A stretch of DNA of 15,575 bases. It comes from Nitrospinota bacterium (GTDB taxonomy: Bacteria > Nitrospirota > Nitrospiria > Nitrospirales > UBA8639). The stretch is taken from the NCBI GenBank assembly GCA_022561525.1, contig JADFRB010000007.1, positions 1 through 15,575 on the forward strand, in the 5' to 3' direction. Under the pieces are notes generated by a model. The model ran no database searches. It was given only the letters and a program-made list of their open reading frames with translations, and was not told the DNA's origin. The translations under genes were made by a program, and so were the position numbers. Of the stretch, positions 1 to 6,895 are shown in pieces (positions within the stretch are counted from its first letter, which is position 1; every line of letters starts with the position of its first letter).

Positions 1-54
1 CAGCAGTTGGATCACAAAATTCCGCGCAAGCTCTTGGCGCACCTGATAAAATAA
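1..54 (+). CDS. Possible 3' end of a gene cut by the window edge
   Basis: Reading from base 1 gives QQLDHKIPRKLLAHLIK followed by TAA at 52-54. The peptide is basic and leucine-rich, as real protein tails often are. A terminator-like hairpin with a T-run follows within 10 bases, which supports a gene ending here. Seventeen residues are too few to assign a family, and the other two forward frames give less plausible peptides. This is an inference from position and composition. Confidence 0.3.
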   Translation, partial: QQLDHKIPRKLLAHLIK

Positions 55-58
55 AAAA

Positions 59-100
59 ATGTTTCATCACCACCGAGGTGACATCGACTTTTTTTATTTC
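59..100 (+). terminator. Candidate Rho-independent terminator
   Basis: TCACC (67-71) pairs with GGTGA (77-81) around a five-base loop. ATGT (59-62) and ACAT (81-84) could extend the stem across an internal loop. A tract of seven T follows from about base 89. It sits just after the TAA at 52-54. The stem is short, so efficiency is uncertain. Confidence 0.4.
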
Positions 101-292
101 ACCATGCACACCAATATCTTACACGTTTGTTTTGCGCCCAACTGCCATTTCTAGGTTCAAGAATTGGGATCGAGCCCGTTTCTCCTATGAGGGATACAAC
201 TCAACAAGATTATCCCAATTTTAGCTGCAAAGAAAGAGTCGGTTCGAAGAAAATACTTTAGACTGCTAGGAATTTAGGGAACAATGTGAATG

Positions 293-526
293 CTACGCCT
301 TGCTGCTGCTGCCGCCTCCCGATTTGAATAAACCCATTTCATCAGGGTCGTCGCATGATCGAGGTTCGCTTGAGCCCAATGTTGATCGCTCGTATATGAA
401 GAGGGTAGCTCGGCTAATTTTTAATAACTTGGCGGTTCGAACTTTGTTTCCATTCGCCTGGCTCAACGACTTCACAATAATATATTTTTCCGCCTTGGTC
501 TGAGATAACTTGCTCATTTCATGCAC
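293..526 (-). pseudogene. Fis/NtrC-type helix-turn-helix fragment, probably frameshifted
   Basis: The reading frame (GTG start at 526) contains the pattern of the C-terminal DNA-binding domain of sigma-54-dependent activators. Residues 25-42 read GNKVRTAKLLKISRATLF, which matches the family pattern GNKxxAAxLLGISRxTLY. The domain should continue with a basic recognition-helix tail (RKLKxxGL-like). Instead this frame runs into IYERSTLG and then low-complexity residues. One of the other frames just after the motif reads HIRAINIGL, closer to expectation, so a small indel is likely. No receiver or AAA+ domain is visible upstream on this strand. I read it as the remnant of a response regulator. A genuine small Fis-like protein is possible but less likely. 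Confidence 0.5.
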
Positions 527-937
527 GATTGACTGCCCTCATTTCTCACCTTGAGACGATCATTCGTATGCAGGGAACATCGCAAATCCTCTTTCATGTG
601 GACGAGGTTTTTTAAGTATAAGAGTTGGGCCCATGTGGGACCATACCAAATCTGGAGTCGCCCACTGACACGACTTTGAAAAGTTTGCCATTGTTGGAGG
701 AACACGTTGGGTCGAATGAGGAGCCAAACTGGGCGCGATCTTTATGAAAACCTAACTCCGCACCTTTTCCGGCGACCAACTTCAATTGGCGTGGGAATGG
801 ATTACATCGGAACCAGGTCATGCTCCATGGCTGTTTTCCTGTATGGAACATGGAGGCCTGTTTGCTGTCAGGAGTTCGGCCTTATATAGTCACGGGTTGC
901 ATCAGAAAAGAATGGGCTGAACGGCGATAACAACGGT
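527..937. other. Gene-poor stretch upstream of the phosphofructokinase gene
   Basis: Short open frames exist on both strands, but none has a recognisable family, a good ribosome binding site or convincing composition. The one structure seen is a perfect 7-bp inverted repeat, CTCCATG (823-829) with CATGGAG (849-855) and a 19-base spacer. The region may be decayed coding sequence linked to the helix-turn-helix remnant on its left. Confidence 0.4.
862..890 (+). promoter_or_regulatory. Candidate sigma-70 promoter for the phosphofructokinase gene
   Basis: TTGCTG (862-867) and TATAGT (885-890) are separated by 17 bases. The -10 matches five of six consensus positions and the -35 matches three. Transcription would begin near 897, giving a leader of about 40 bases before the ATG at 938. 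No strong Shine-Dalgarno sequence is seen in that leader. Confidence 0.35.
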
Positions 938-2206
938 ATGCGAGGCAACTTAAAAAAAATTGGAATCTTAGTAGGCGGCGGACCGGCTCCCGGCATTAAT
1001 AGCGTGATCGAAGCGGCCATGCTTCGTGGGCTTTCCGAAGGCCTAGAAGTCGTCGGAATTGTGGATGGCTTTCACTGGCTCATGCAGGGAGACACGGATC
1101 ACGTCATGCCCCTCACGGCAGAAACAGTCCATCGTATTCATTTCCGTGGTGGATCCATTCTGAGAACCTCACGAGCCAATCCAACAAAGGATTCGAAACA
1201 TCTTGAAACGACGTTGGCCTCCCTACACAAACTGAACGTTTCCGGTTTAATCACCATCGGCGGGGACGATACCGCCTCATCTGCCATGCAACTGGAACGC
1301 CTAGCTGAAAATTCCCTTCAAGTTGTCCATGTGCCCAAAACGATCGACAACGATTTGTGTCTCCCGCATGGCATTTCGACCTTTGGGTTTCAGACCGCAC
1401 GGCACCTGGGGGTGGGAATCGTGAAGAACCTCATGGTCGACGCACAAACCACTTCCCGCTGGTACTTCGCTGTAGCCATGGGGCGTAAGGCCGGCCATCT
1501 TGCTTTGGGAATTGGGAAAGCCGCAGGCAATGCCATCACGATCATTCCCGAAGAGTTTCACCATCGCACGATCAAGTTGAAAGACCTCTCCAATATTCTT
1601 CTTGGCTCTATTATTAAACGCTTAAGTGAAGGACGATCAGATGGAGTGGCTGTTTTGGCAGAAGGCCTTCCAGAACTGTTAAATCCTGAAGATTTAGCAG
1701 AAGTGGGAAACGTAGAGCGTGATGAACATGGAAATATTCGGTTTGCCGAACTGGATATCGGACAAGTCTTGAAAGACACCGTTCAACAAAAACTCAAACA
1801 ATATGGAATCTCACTCACCATCGTCACTAAAAACATCGGTTATGAATTACGATGCGCGGACCCCATTCCTTTCGACATAGAGTACACTCGCGATTTAGGC
1901 TACTGCGCCGCACAATTTCTCCTCGATGGTGGGAATGCCGCGATGATCGTCATCGATACCGGAAAGTTTACGCCTCTTCCCTTCAAGAATATGTTAGACC
2001 CAAAAACCGGAAAGGCGAAAATCCGTCTTGTAGATATTGAGTCCGAATACTATAAAATCGCCAGGCAATACATGGTACGGTTGGAACGTGAGGAACTTGA
2101 GTCAACGGAGACAGTGGCAAAGTACGCGCAATTGTTAAAGCTGGCACCGGAAGATTTTACTAAACAATTTCGTACCTCATTCGAAGGGGAAAACCGAAAT
2201 TCGTAA
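938..2206 (+). CDS. pfp: 6-phosphofructokinase, pyrophosphate-dependent type
   Basis: The product (422 aa) belongs to the phosphofructokinase superfamily, which interconverts fructose 6-phosphate and fructose 1,6-bisphosphate in the cytoplasm. Visible motifs are the phosphate-binding GGGPAPGIN (13-21), GGDDT (108-112), catalytic PKTIDND (133-139) and the sugar-phosphate-binding MGRKAGH (181-187). A later GYELRCADPIPFD matches the family's C-terminal substrate loop. In ATP enzymes the second and third motifs read GGDGS/T and PGTIDND. Asp at 111 and Lys at 134 are the known determinants for pyrophosphate as phosphoryl donor, so a reversible PPi enzyme is inferred. The length exceeds the 320-aa E. 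coli PfkA and fits PPi-type members. The ATG at 938 has only a weak ribosome binding site, but the glycine-rich loop follows at the expected distance. A GH65 phosphorylase gene lies 225 bases downstream on the same strand. Confidence 0.93.
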   Translation: MRGNLKKIGILVGGGPAPGINSVIEAAMLRGLSEGLEVVGIVDGFHWLMQGDTDHVMPLTAETVHRIHFRGGSILRTSRANPTKDSKHLETTLASLHKLNVSGLITIGGDDTASSAMQLERLAENSLQVVHVPKTIDNDLCLPHGISTFGFQTARHLGVGIVKNLMVDAQTTSRWYFAVAMGRKAGHLALGIGKAAGNAITIIPEEFHHRTIKLKDLSNILLGSIIKRLSEGRSDGVAVLAEGLPELLNPEDLAEVGNVERDEHGNIRFAELDIGQVLKDTVQQKLKQYGISLTIVTKNIGYELRCADPIPFDIEYTRDLGYCAAQFLLDGGNAAMIVIDTGKFTPLPFKNMLDPKTGKAKIRLVDIESEYYKIARQYMVRLEREELESTETVAKYAQLLKLAPEDFTKQFRTSFEGENRNS

Positions 2207-2431
2207 AGCCTATTAAGTGAAGTGACCACCCATGGAGGATTGAAGAGAATCGCGGTTGAGAAATTCTCCATCCATCTCTGAAGTTTTCAAGGTTTCATCA
2301 TCTGGACTCATTGATCTATGGCAATGGCCTGGGTTGGACTTTGCCATTTCGGAAGATCTCCACCTTCATCATGAACAATCTGTTTCGATAATGATTCTGT
2401 AATTGAGCGACCTTCTAGAAAGCACCAAATT
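2207..2431 (+). other. Spacer between phosphofructokinase and GH65 genes
   Basis: This 225-base spacer carries no convincing open frame. A 6-bp hairpin GAGAAT/ATTCTC near 2245-2269 is present without a T-run. No clear promoter or ribosome binding site for the GH65 gene was recognised, so co-transcription is possible but unproven. Confidence 0.3.
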
Positions 2432-4822
2432 ATGAATGGCTGGTCATTGATTTACGAAGGGTTTGATCCTGAGCAAGAGGGGTTGCGGGAAACTTTGTGT
2501 ACATTGGGCAATGGGTATTTTGCCACACGAGGGACGGCCCACGAGGCGGGAGCCGATGCCACGCATTACCCCGGTACCTATCTCGCTGGCGGGTATAACC
2601 GTTTGCACACCGAGATTGGCGGACAAACGATTGAACACGAAGATCTCGTCAACGTGCCGAATTGGTTGGTCCTCACCTTTCGCGACCCTGGAGGCAATTG
2701 GTTCAACCTTCAAGCCGTGGATATTCTGTCCTATCGGCAGGAACTTGATCTAAAGGCCGGGGTCCTTCACCGATCCTACCAATTCCAAGATAGCCAGGGC
2801 CGAAAGACAACCGTGACAAGCCGGCGGTTTGTGCATCTTGGGTTTCAACACCTCGCAGGATTAGAAACCGTGATTACCCCCGAAAATTGGTCCGGGCCTT
2901 TGGAGATTCGGACAGCTCTTGACGGTCGAGTGCTGAACGCGGGTGTGGCTCGTTATCAAGCTTTGAATAATAAACATCTGACAGGTCTAGAGTCTTCCGC
3001 TGTTGGAGAGGATGGGCTCTATCTGTGTATGGAAATGAGTCAATCGAAACTCCGCATCGCAGAAGCCGCCAGAACTCAATTCACTCTTGATGATTCCTTG
3101 TTGAGGCCATCCCAGCGCCTGGTTCAAGAATCTGAATACATGGGCCACGAATGTACGATTGGGATGAAGGAAGGTTATCCCCTGACCATTGAAAAAATCC
3201 TGACGCTGTATACGTCACGAGACCGTGGCGTTTCAGAATGTGGATTGGATGCCCGACATGCCCTCAACAACACCGGTGGGTTTGAGGACTTGCTTCGTTC
3301 GCATACTCAACATTGGGATCGGTTGTGGCAGCGTTGCGATATCGGCATTCAAGATGGTGAAGATTCGCAGCTCAGTCTCCGGTTGCACATCTTTCATCTC
3401 CTTCAAACGGTTTCGCCCAATACGATCGACTTGGATGTTGGAGTCCCGGCGCGCGGTCTGCATGGTGAAGCCTACCGAGGCCATATCTTCTGGGATGAAC
3501 TATTTATTTTCCCGCTCCTTAACTTTCGAATTCCTGATATCACGAAATCGCTCTTGTTGTATCGTCATCGGCGACTGGAACAGGCGCGCTGTAATGCCCA
3601 ACAAGCTGGCTTTAGTGGCGTTCTCTTTCCTTGGCAAAGTGGAAGCAATGGACGAGAGGAAAGTCAAACATTGCACCTGAACCCTCAATCCGGTCGATGG
3701 ACTCCTGACAATAGTGCGCTTCAACGGCATGTGAATGCGGCCATTGCTTACAACGTATGGCAGTACTTTCAAGTGACAGACGATTGGGAGTTTCTGTCTT
3801 TTTATGGTGCGGAAATGATTTTGGAAATTGCCAGGTTTTGGGCCAGCGCCGCTTCCTACAATCCAGACAAAGACCGCTACGAAATTTTGAATGTCATGGG
3901 TCCCGATGAATACCACGATCAGTATCCTCATTCAACAGAACCTGGTCTGAACAACAATGCCTACACCAATCTCATGGTGGTGTGGACCTTTTGTCGGGCC
4001 TTAGAACTCCTTGACATGCTATCTAGTGATAGCCGAACCGAGCTGCGGGAAATTATGCACATTAGCCCCACTGAGGTTGAGTTATGGGATGACATCAGCC
4101 GGAAGATGTTTATTCCCTTTCATGACCATGGGATCATCAGTCAATTCGAAGGCTATGAGGATTTAGAGGAATTTGATTGGAACCGGTATCGCCAACAGTA
4201 TGGCGATATTCATCGCCTGGACCGCATTCTGGAAGCCGAAGGAGATTCCACGAATCGCTACAAGCTATCTAAACAGGCCGATGTGTTGATGCTCTTTTAC
4301 TTGTTCTCGTCAGACGAATTGGGACTCTTGTTTACACGGCTGGGCTATCCATTTACATATTCAACCATCCCTCAGAACATTGCGTATTACTTGAGTCGCA
4401 CGGTCCACGGATCATCCCTCAGCCGTGTGGTGCACTCATGGGTGATGGCACGCTCCGATCGCGAGAAGGCCGGGGATTTATGGAAAGATGCTTTAAGAGT
4501 GGATGTCTCGGATATTCAATCAGGAACCACTGCGGAGGGCATTCATCTGGGTGCCATGGCGGGGACAGTAGATCTCATTCAACGCGGGTATACGGGTTTG
4601 GAAACACGAGGAGGAACGCTTTATTTTAACCCCTGCCTCCCCAAAGGATTAAAGGCCCTCAATCTCCGACTGTTTTACCGGGGTCATTCCTTGGATGTGT
4701 CCGTTACCCAAGACACGTTTCAAATTGGGTCACGCCCAGGCCGAGCCGCCCCAATTCAGGTGTCCATCAAAGGCAAATCCCAAAAACTCAAACCCGGACA
4801 AATTGCGAGTACTCCAATTTAA
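2432..4822 (+). CDS. Glycoside hydrolase family 65 phosphorylase (trehalose/kojibiose/maltose type)
   Basis: The product (796 aa) has the full family 65 architecture: an N-terminal beta-sandwich (about 1-270), a linker, an (alpha/alpha)6 catalytic barrel (about 310-720) and a short C-terminal beta domain. Family members split alpha-glucosides with inorganic phosphate, inverting to beta-glucose 1-phosphate. The general acid sits in GPDEYH (490-495), with Glu493 equivalent to the catalytic Glu of maltose phosphorylase. FWDEL (353-357), KQADV (614-618) and the phosphate-binding HGSSLS (659-664) are all present, so it should be an active phosphorylase. The SGTTAEGIHLGAMAG stretch (697-711) is also typical. 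Substrate cannot be read from the sequence; trehalose, kojibiose, nigerose and maltose are all used in this family. No beta-phosphoglucomutase gene, the common partner, is adjacent. No signal peptide is seen, so it is cytoplasmic. The ATG start lacks a clear ribosome binding site but fits the family N-terminus. Confidence 0.93.
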   Translation: MNGWSLIYEGFDPEQEGLRETLCTLGNGYFATRGTAHEAGADATHYPGTYLAGGYNRLHTEIGGQTIEHEDLVNVPNWLVLTFRDPGGNWFNLQAVDILSYRQELDLKAGVLHRSYQFQDSQGRKTTVTSRRFVHLGFQHLAGLETVITPENWSGPLEIRTALDGRVLNAGVARYQALNNKHLTGLESSAVGEDGLYLCMEMSQSKLRIAEAARTQFTLDDSLLRPSQRLVQESEYMGHECTIGMKEGYPLTIEKILTLYTSRDRGVSECGLDARHALNNTGGFEDLLRSHTQHWDRLWQRCDIGIQDGEDSQLSLRLHIFHLLQTVSPNTIDLDVGVPARGLHGEAYRGHIFWDELFIFPLLNFRIPDITKSLLLYRHRRLEQARCNAQQAGFSGVLFPWQSGSNGREESQTLHLNPQSGRWTPDNSALQRHVNAAIAYNVWQYFQVTDDWEFLSFYGAEMILEIARFWASAASYNPDKDRYEILNVMGPDEYHDQYPHSTEPGLNNNAYTNLMVVWTFCRALELLDMLSSDSRTELREIMHISPTEVELWDDISRKMFIPFHDHGIISQFEGYEDLEEFDWNRYRQQYGDIHRLDRILEAEGDSTNRYKLSKQADVLMLFYLFSSDELGLLFTRLGYPFTYSTIPQNIAYYLSRTVHGSSLSRVVHSWVMARSDREKAGDLWKDALRVDVSDIQSGTTAEGIHLGAMAGTVDLIQRGYTGLETRGGTLYFNPCLPKGLKALNLRLFYRGHSLDVSVTQDTFQIGSRPGRAAPIQVSIKGKSQKLKPGQIASTPI

Positions 4823-4937
4823 AGTTCTGAACTTTTCCTGTATACATCTTGAACGTGATATTTCCGGTTGCATGTAACGGAGTGACCATTTATTTTCCCC
4901 CTTTGAAAAAAGGGATTAGGAGGAATTTTTTCAAAAA
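4823..4937. repeat. Convergent intergenic spacer with C/G-rich hairpin repeat
   Basis: The spacer separates the ends of the GH65 gene (plus) and smpB (minus). CCCTTT (4899-4904) pairs with AAAGGG (4909-4914) around a GAAA loop, and a T6 tract lies at 4926-4931. The block CCCCCTTTGAAAAAAGGG followed by ATTAGGAGG resembles a dispersed palindromic repeat that I recall from many environmental bacterial genomes. It may act as a weak bidirectional terminator. Repeat identity is recalled, not verified. Confidence 0.4.
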
Positions 4938-5417
4938 TTATCCTTTCTGACGAGTTTTCATAGCTCGGTCCATTTCCCGTCCAGCTTCCCGTTTTTTGAC
5001 GGCATCGCGTTTGTCATAATGTTTTTTCCCACGAGCCAGACCTAACTCCACTTTGGCAACGCCCCGAGGATTAAAATAAATGCGCAAAGGAACGAGAGTG
5101 AGCCCTTTCTGCTGAACCTTTCCCGCCAACTTCTCAATTTGCTTTTTGTGTAACAGCAGGCCTCGGGATCGTAATGGCTCATGGTTCATAATGTTGCCAT
5201 GGCTGTATTCTCCTATATAACAGTTATGAAGAACCGCCTTGCCATTGATCACCGTCGCATAGCCCTCACGCAAATTGACTCGGCCTTCACGAAGCGACTT
5301 CACTTCGGTCCCTTTCAGGATTAAGCCTGCCTCAATTTTTTCTTCAATGGAATAGTCGTGAAACGCTTTCCGATTGGAGCCGACGACTTTAGTTGTGGAA
5401 TCCTGCTTTATAGCCAT
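4938..5417 (-). CDS. smpB: SsrA-binding protein SmpB
   Basis: SmpB binds tmRNA (SsrA) and delivers it to stalled ribosomes for trans-translation in the cytoplasm. From the ATG at 5417 the protein is 159 aa, the usual length. The hallmarks are in order: NRKA (15-18), EAGLILKGTEVKSLR (29-43) in the OB-fold tmRNA-binding core, and the basic tail GLARGKKHYDKRDAVKKRE (126-144), which enters the mRNA channel. A TTG lies two codons further upstream, but AGG about eight bases before the ATG favours the ATG. The gene faces away from the dciA/DUF721 gene across 159 bases and converges with the GH65 gene. No tmRNA gene was found in this window, so ssrA must lie elsewhere. Confidence 0.96.
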   Translation of the reverse strand: MAIKQDSTTKVVGSNRKAFHDYSIEEKIEAGLILKGTEVKSLREGRVNLREGYATVINGKAVLHNCYIGEYSHGNIMNHEPLRSRGLLLHKKQIEKLAGKVQQKGLTLVPLRIYFNPRGVAKVELGLARGKKHYDKRDAVKKREAGREMDRAMKTRQKG

Positions 5418-5445
5418 AAACAATACCTATGGGATCAATTCTCTT

Positions 5446-5459
5446 CCCCCCCCTTTTTT
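5446..5459. other. Homopolymer tract C8T6 upstream of smpB
   Basis: Eight C followed by six T lie about 30 bases upstream of the smpB ATG, in the spacer shared with the divergent dciA gene. Tracts of this kind are prone to replication slippage and to sequencing error. A direct regulatory role is not shown by the sequence. Confidence 0.5.
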
Positions 5460-5576
5460 GTAAGGAGACCTTCCTGCACGAAGCCGAAGGGCTCACCACG
5501 AACGAAAGATAAAAATAAGCAGCCAATATCATAACCTTGCTTGATCCCTTCCGCGCTCAAGCCTTACAATCTAGCC

Positions 5577-6047
5577 ATGCATTCCTTTACCTCCTTTCAT
5601 TCCATATTACAAGGCCTCGCCCGAAGCCAGGGATTTGACGTTCGGCTTTGGGAGTATCGGCTGCAAACCCAATGGAGAGATATAGTCGGAGATGTGTTGG
5701 CCGTTCATACCTGGCCAACCAGAATTCGCTTTCGGAAACTCTTTATCGCCGTGGACAATTCGGTGTGGCTGCATCAACTGACGTATCTGAAGTCTACCCT
5801 CATGGAAAAAATCCAATCTGAAGCACCCGATCTTTATCTTCGAGATATTGTTTTCCGAATCGGAGAAATCCCAGAGCAAAAAGGGGATGAACCCGAATCG
5901 AAAAATGTTATCCCCCACGTTTCCGCTGAATCCCTCATGACCGCCACCGAATACACCCGCGAAATTACCAATGAAGAATTACGCTATTCCCTAACCCGGG
6001 TCATCTCCAAAGCACTCTCCTCATCGCCTAATCATTCCAAACTTTAA
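5577..6047 (+). CDS. dciA: DciA-like protein (DUF721), predicted replicative helicase operator
   Basis: From the ATG at 5577 the protein is 156 aa. Residues 5-97 match the DUF721/DciA domain: a leading helix (FHSILQGLARSQG), Trp33 and Gly38 in WRDIVG, then HTWPTRIRFRKLFIAVDNSVWLHQ-type strands, with LTYLK and a terminal helix. In characterised bacteria DciA works with the replicative helicase DnaB in place of DnaC/DnaI, helping it load and move. The domain is N-terminal, followed by a charged, probably flexible tail (about 98-156). A TTG start 12 codons earlier (5541) is possible; neither start has a good ribosome binding site. Family members are often found close to dnaN-recF-gyrB, and here the gene lies 3 kb from gyrA with accessory genes between. 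Family is confident; the helicase role is inferred from relatives. Confidence 0.85.
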   Translation: MHSFTSFHSILQGLARSQGFDVRLWEYRLQTQWRDIVGDVLAVHTWPTRIRFRKLFIAVDNSVWLHQLTYLKSTLMEKIQSEAPDLYLRDIVFRIGEIPEQKGDEPESKNVIPHVSAESLMTATEYTREITNEELRYSLTRVISKALSSSPNHSKL

Positions 6048-6059
6048 TCCTCTCCCTTT

Positions 6060-6104
6060 TTGACTGACAGTCTAACCTATGTCAATATATAGGGAAATAT
6101 ATAG
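6060..6104 (+). promoter_or_regulatory. Promoter/operator region of the first toxin-antitoxin operon
   Basis: A TTGACT -35-like hexamer lies at 6060-6065, inside the perfect palindrome GACTG-A-CAGTC (6062-6072). Downstream the octamer ATATATAG occurs twice (6085-6092 and 6097-6104), starts 12 bases apart. TTGAC (6060-6064) and GTCAA (6081-6085) form a further inverted pair. RHH antitoxins usually bind such short tandem half-sites to autorepress. The exact -10 is ambiguous because the region is AT-rich. Confidence 0.45.
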
Positions 6105-6106
6105 AA

Positions 6107-6116
6107 TGGAGGGAAG
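6107..6116 (+). promoter_or_regulatory. Strong ribosome binding site for the first antitoxin
   Basis: The purine run GGAGGGAAGG ends five bases before the ATG at 6122. It is much stronger than the sites of neighbouring housekeeping genes, and fits the need to make antitoxin in excess over toxin. Confidence 0.7.
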
Positions 6117-6121
6117 GACTT

Positions 6122-6391
6122 ATGGCCATTATCACAAAGCAAGCCAATTTCACCTTGCCCGAAGACCTCTTAGAAGAGTTAAGAAGAACTATCCCTAAAG
6201 GCCAACAGAGCAAAGTTGTCAGCGAAGCATTACGGAATGAATTGAAACGAATCAAATTTCAGAAAGCCCTGGACCTCAGCTTCGGCGCCTGGAAAGGCCA
6301 ACGGCATTCTGAACTCGCCAAAGGCACCCGTGCATTCGTCCGCAAAGTGCGAAAATCGTCTCGGATGAAACGTTCATCAGGTCGCGACTAA
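6122..6391 (+). CDS. Ribbon-helix-helix antitoxin, VapB-like
   Basis: The product (89 aa) has the ribbon-helix-helix layout: a short beta strand (about 5-12, QANFTLPE), helix A (13-22) and helix B (about 29-43, QSKVVSEALRNELKR). Such proteins dimerise, bind the operator of their own operon and use the C-terminal part to block the partner toxin. Residues 45-89 are basic and probably unfolded without the toxin. The stop codon overlaps the toxin start by one base (TAATG), so translation is coupled and the pairing is secure. The exact antitoxin subfamily is not resolved. Confidence 0.88.
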   Translation: MAIITKQANFTLPEDLLEELRRTIPKGQQSKVVSEALRNELKRIKFQKALDLSFGAWKGQRHSELAKGTRAFVRKVRKSSRMKRSSGRD

Positions 6392-6771
6392 TGAGCAAAG
6401 TGTTGCTCGACACGGATGTGTTGATTGATGTTTTGCGGGGCCGGGAAAAGGCCAGGGTCTTCCTTCGTACAGTCACTCATGATGCCGTGCCATGTTGTTC
6501 CGTCATTTCCGTGGCCGAGCTTTGGGCGGGAATGTATCCTGCAGAACAAGAATCGACCTTCACACTTATTGATGCCCTCCTCGTTATCCCCGTTTCTCGC
6601 GAAATTGCAGAACTGGGAGGCAAATTCAAACGTGATATAAAATCCCAAAATTTGGAACTTGCCGATTGTCTCATTGCAGCCACCGCCTTGGTGGAAGGCG
6701 CTTCACTGGCAACGGGAAATATAAAGGATTACCCAATGGATGAGATAACAATTCTTCCGCATCGCCGTTGA
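6391..6771 (+). CDS. PIN-domain ribonuclease toxin, VapC-like
   Basis: The product (126 aa) is a complete PIN domain, the usual VapC length. Metal-binding acidic residues are visible: Asp7 in LLDTDVLID, Glu43 in SVAELWAG, Asp92 in LELADCLIAATA, and the ATGNIKDYP motif (107-115) with Asp113. VapC toxins cut tRNA or rRNA and stop translation until the antitoxin is replenished. All key residues are intact, so it is probably active when free. The start codon overlaps the antitoxin stop. A Phd/YefM-type antitoxin stub begins 13 bases after its stop. The RNA target cannot be read from the sequence. Confidence 0.92.
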   Translation: MSKVLLDTDVLIDVLRGREKARVFLRTVTHDAVPCCSVISVAELWAGMYPAEQESTFTLIDALLVIPVSREIAELGGKFKRDIKSQNLELADCLIAATALVEGASLATGNIKDYPMDEITILPHRR

Positions 6772-6784
6772 GGAAGGAGTTCTC

Positions 6785-6889
6785 ATGCCTAAAACCCTTC
6801 CTATTTCCGAAGTGAAAACCTCACTGTCGACACTGGTCACAGACATTGAGGAACCAGAGAAAGATGTCAGGTGTGAAACATCGGAGTGA
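6785..6889 (+). pseudogene. Truncated Phd/YefM-type antitoxin (34 codons)
   Basis: A short frame starting at ATG 6785 encodes MPKTLPISEVKTSLSTLVTD and ends at TGA 6887-6889. The start resembles Phd/YefM antitoxins, which open with a strand such as xxxxIPISEaKxxLxeLv and then a second strand containing a basic-glycine turn (TRxGKPxAVL). That second part is missing: after EEPEKDV the frame gives RCETSE and stops. A full-length member has about 80-90 residues. An excellent ribosome binding site (AGGAAGGAG) lies five bases upstream, so it may still be translated from the upstream toxin-antitoxin operon. No Phd-type toxin (Doc, RelE or PIN partner) follows directly. It is read as a remnant of a third toxin-antitoxin module; a true micro-protein cannot be excluded. 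Confidence 0.6.
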
Positions 6890-6895
6890 CTGTTG

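Noticed and set aside
145..290. GGTTCAAG and GGTTCGAA strings suggesting tRNA T-loops or an ssrA end near smpB
   Set aside because: No matching acceptor stem, anticodon arm or 3' CCA was found around either string.
612..851. A 79-codon minus-strand frame and a 60-codon plus-strand frame (707-889) in the gap before the phosphofructokinase gene
   Set aside because: They overlap each other, lack ribosome binding sites and have no recognisable motif. I keep the region as unexplained, not coding.
3225..3680. A 151-codon open frame on the plus strand in another frame of the GH65 gene, and a 143-codon one on the minus strand at 3500-3931
   Set aside because: Both overlap the catalytic core of the GH65 gene, which is intact, and neither peptide resembles a protein family.
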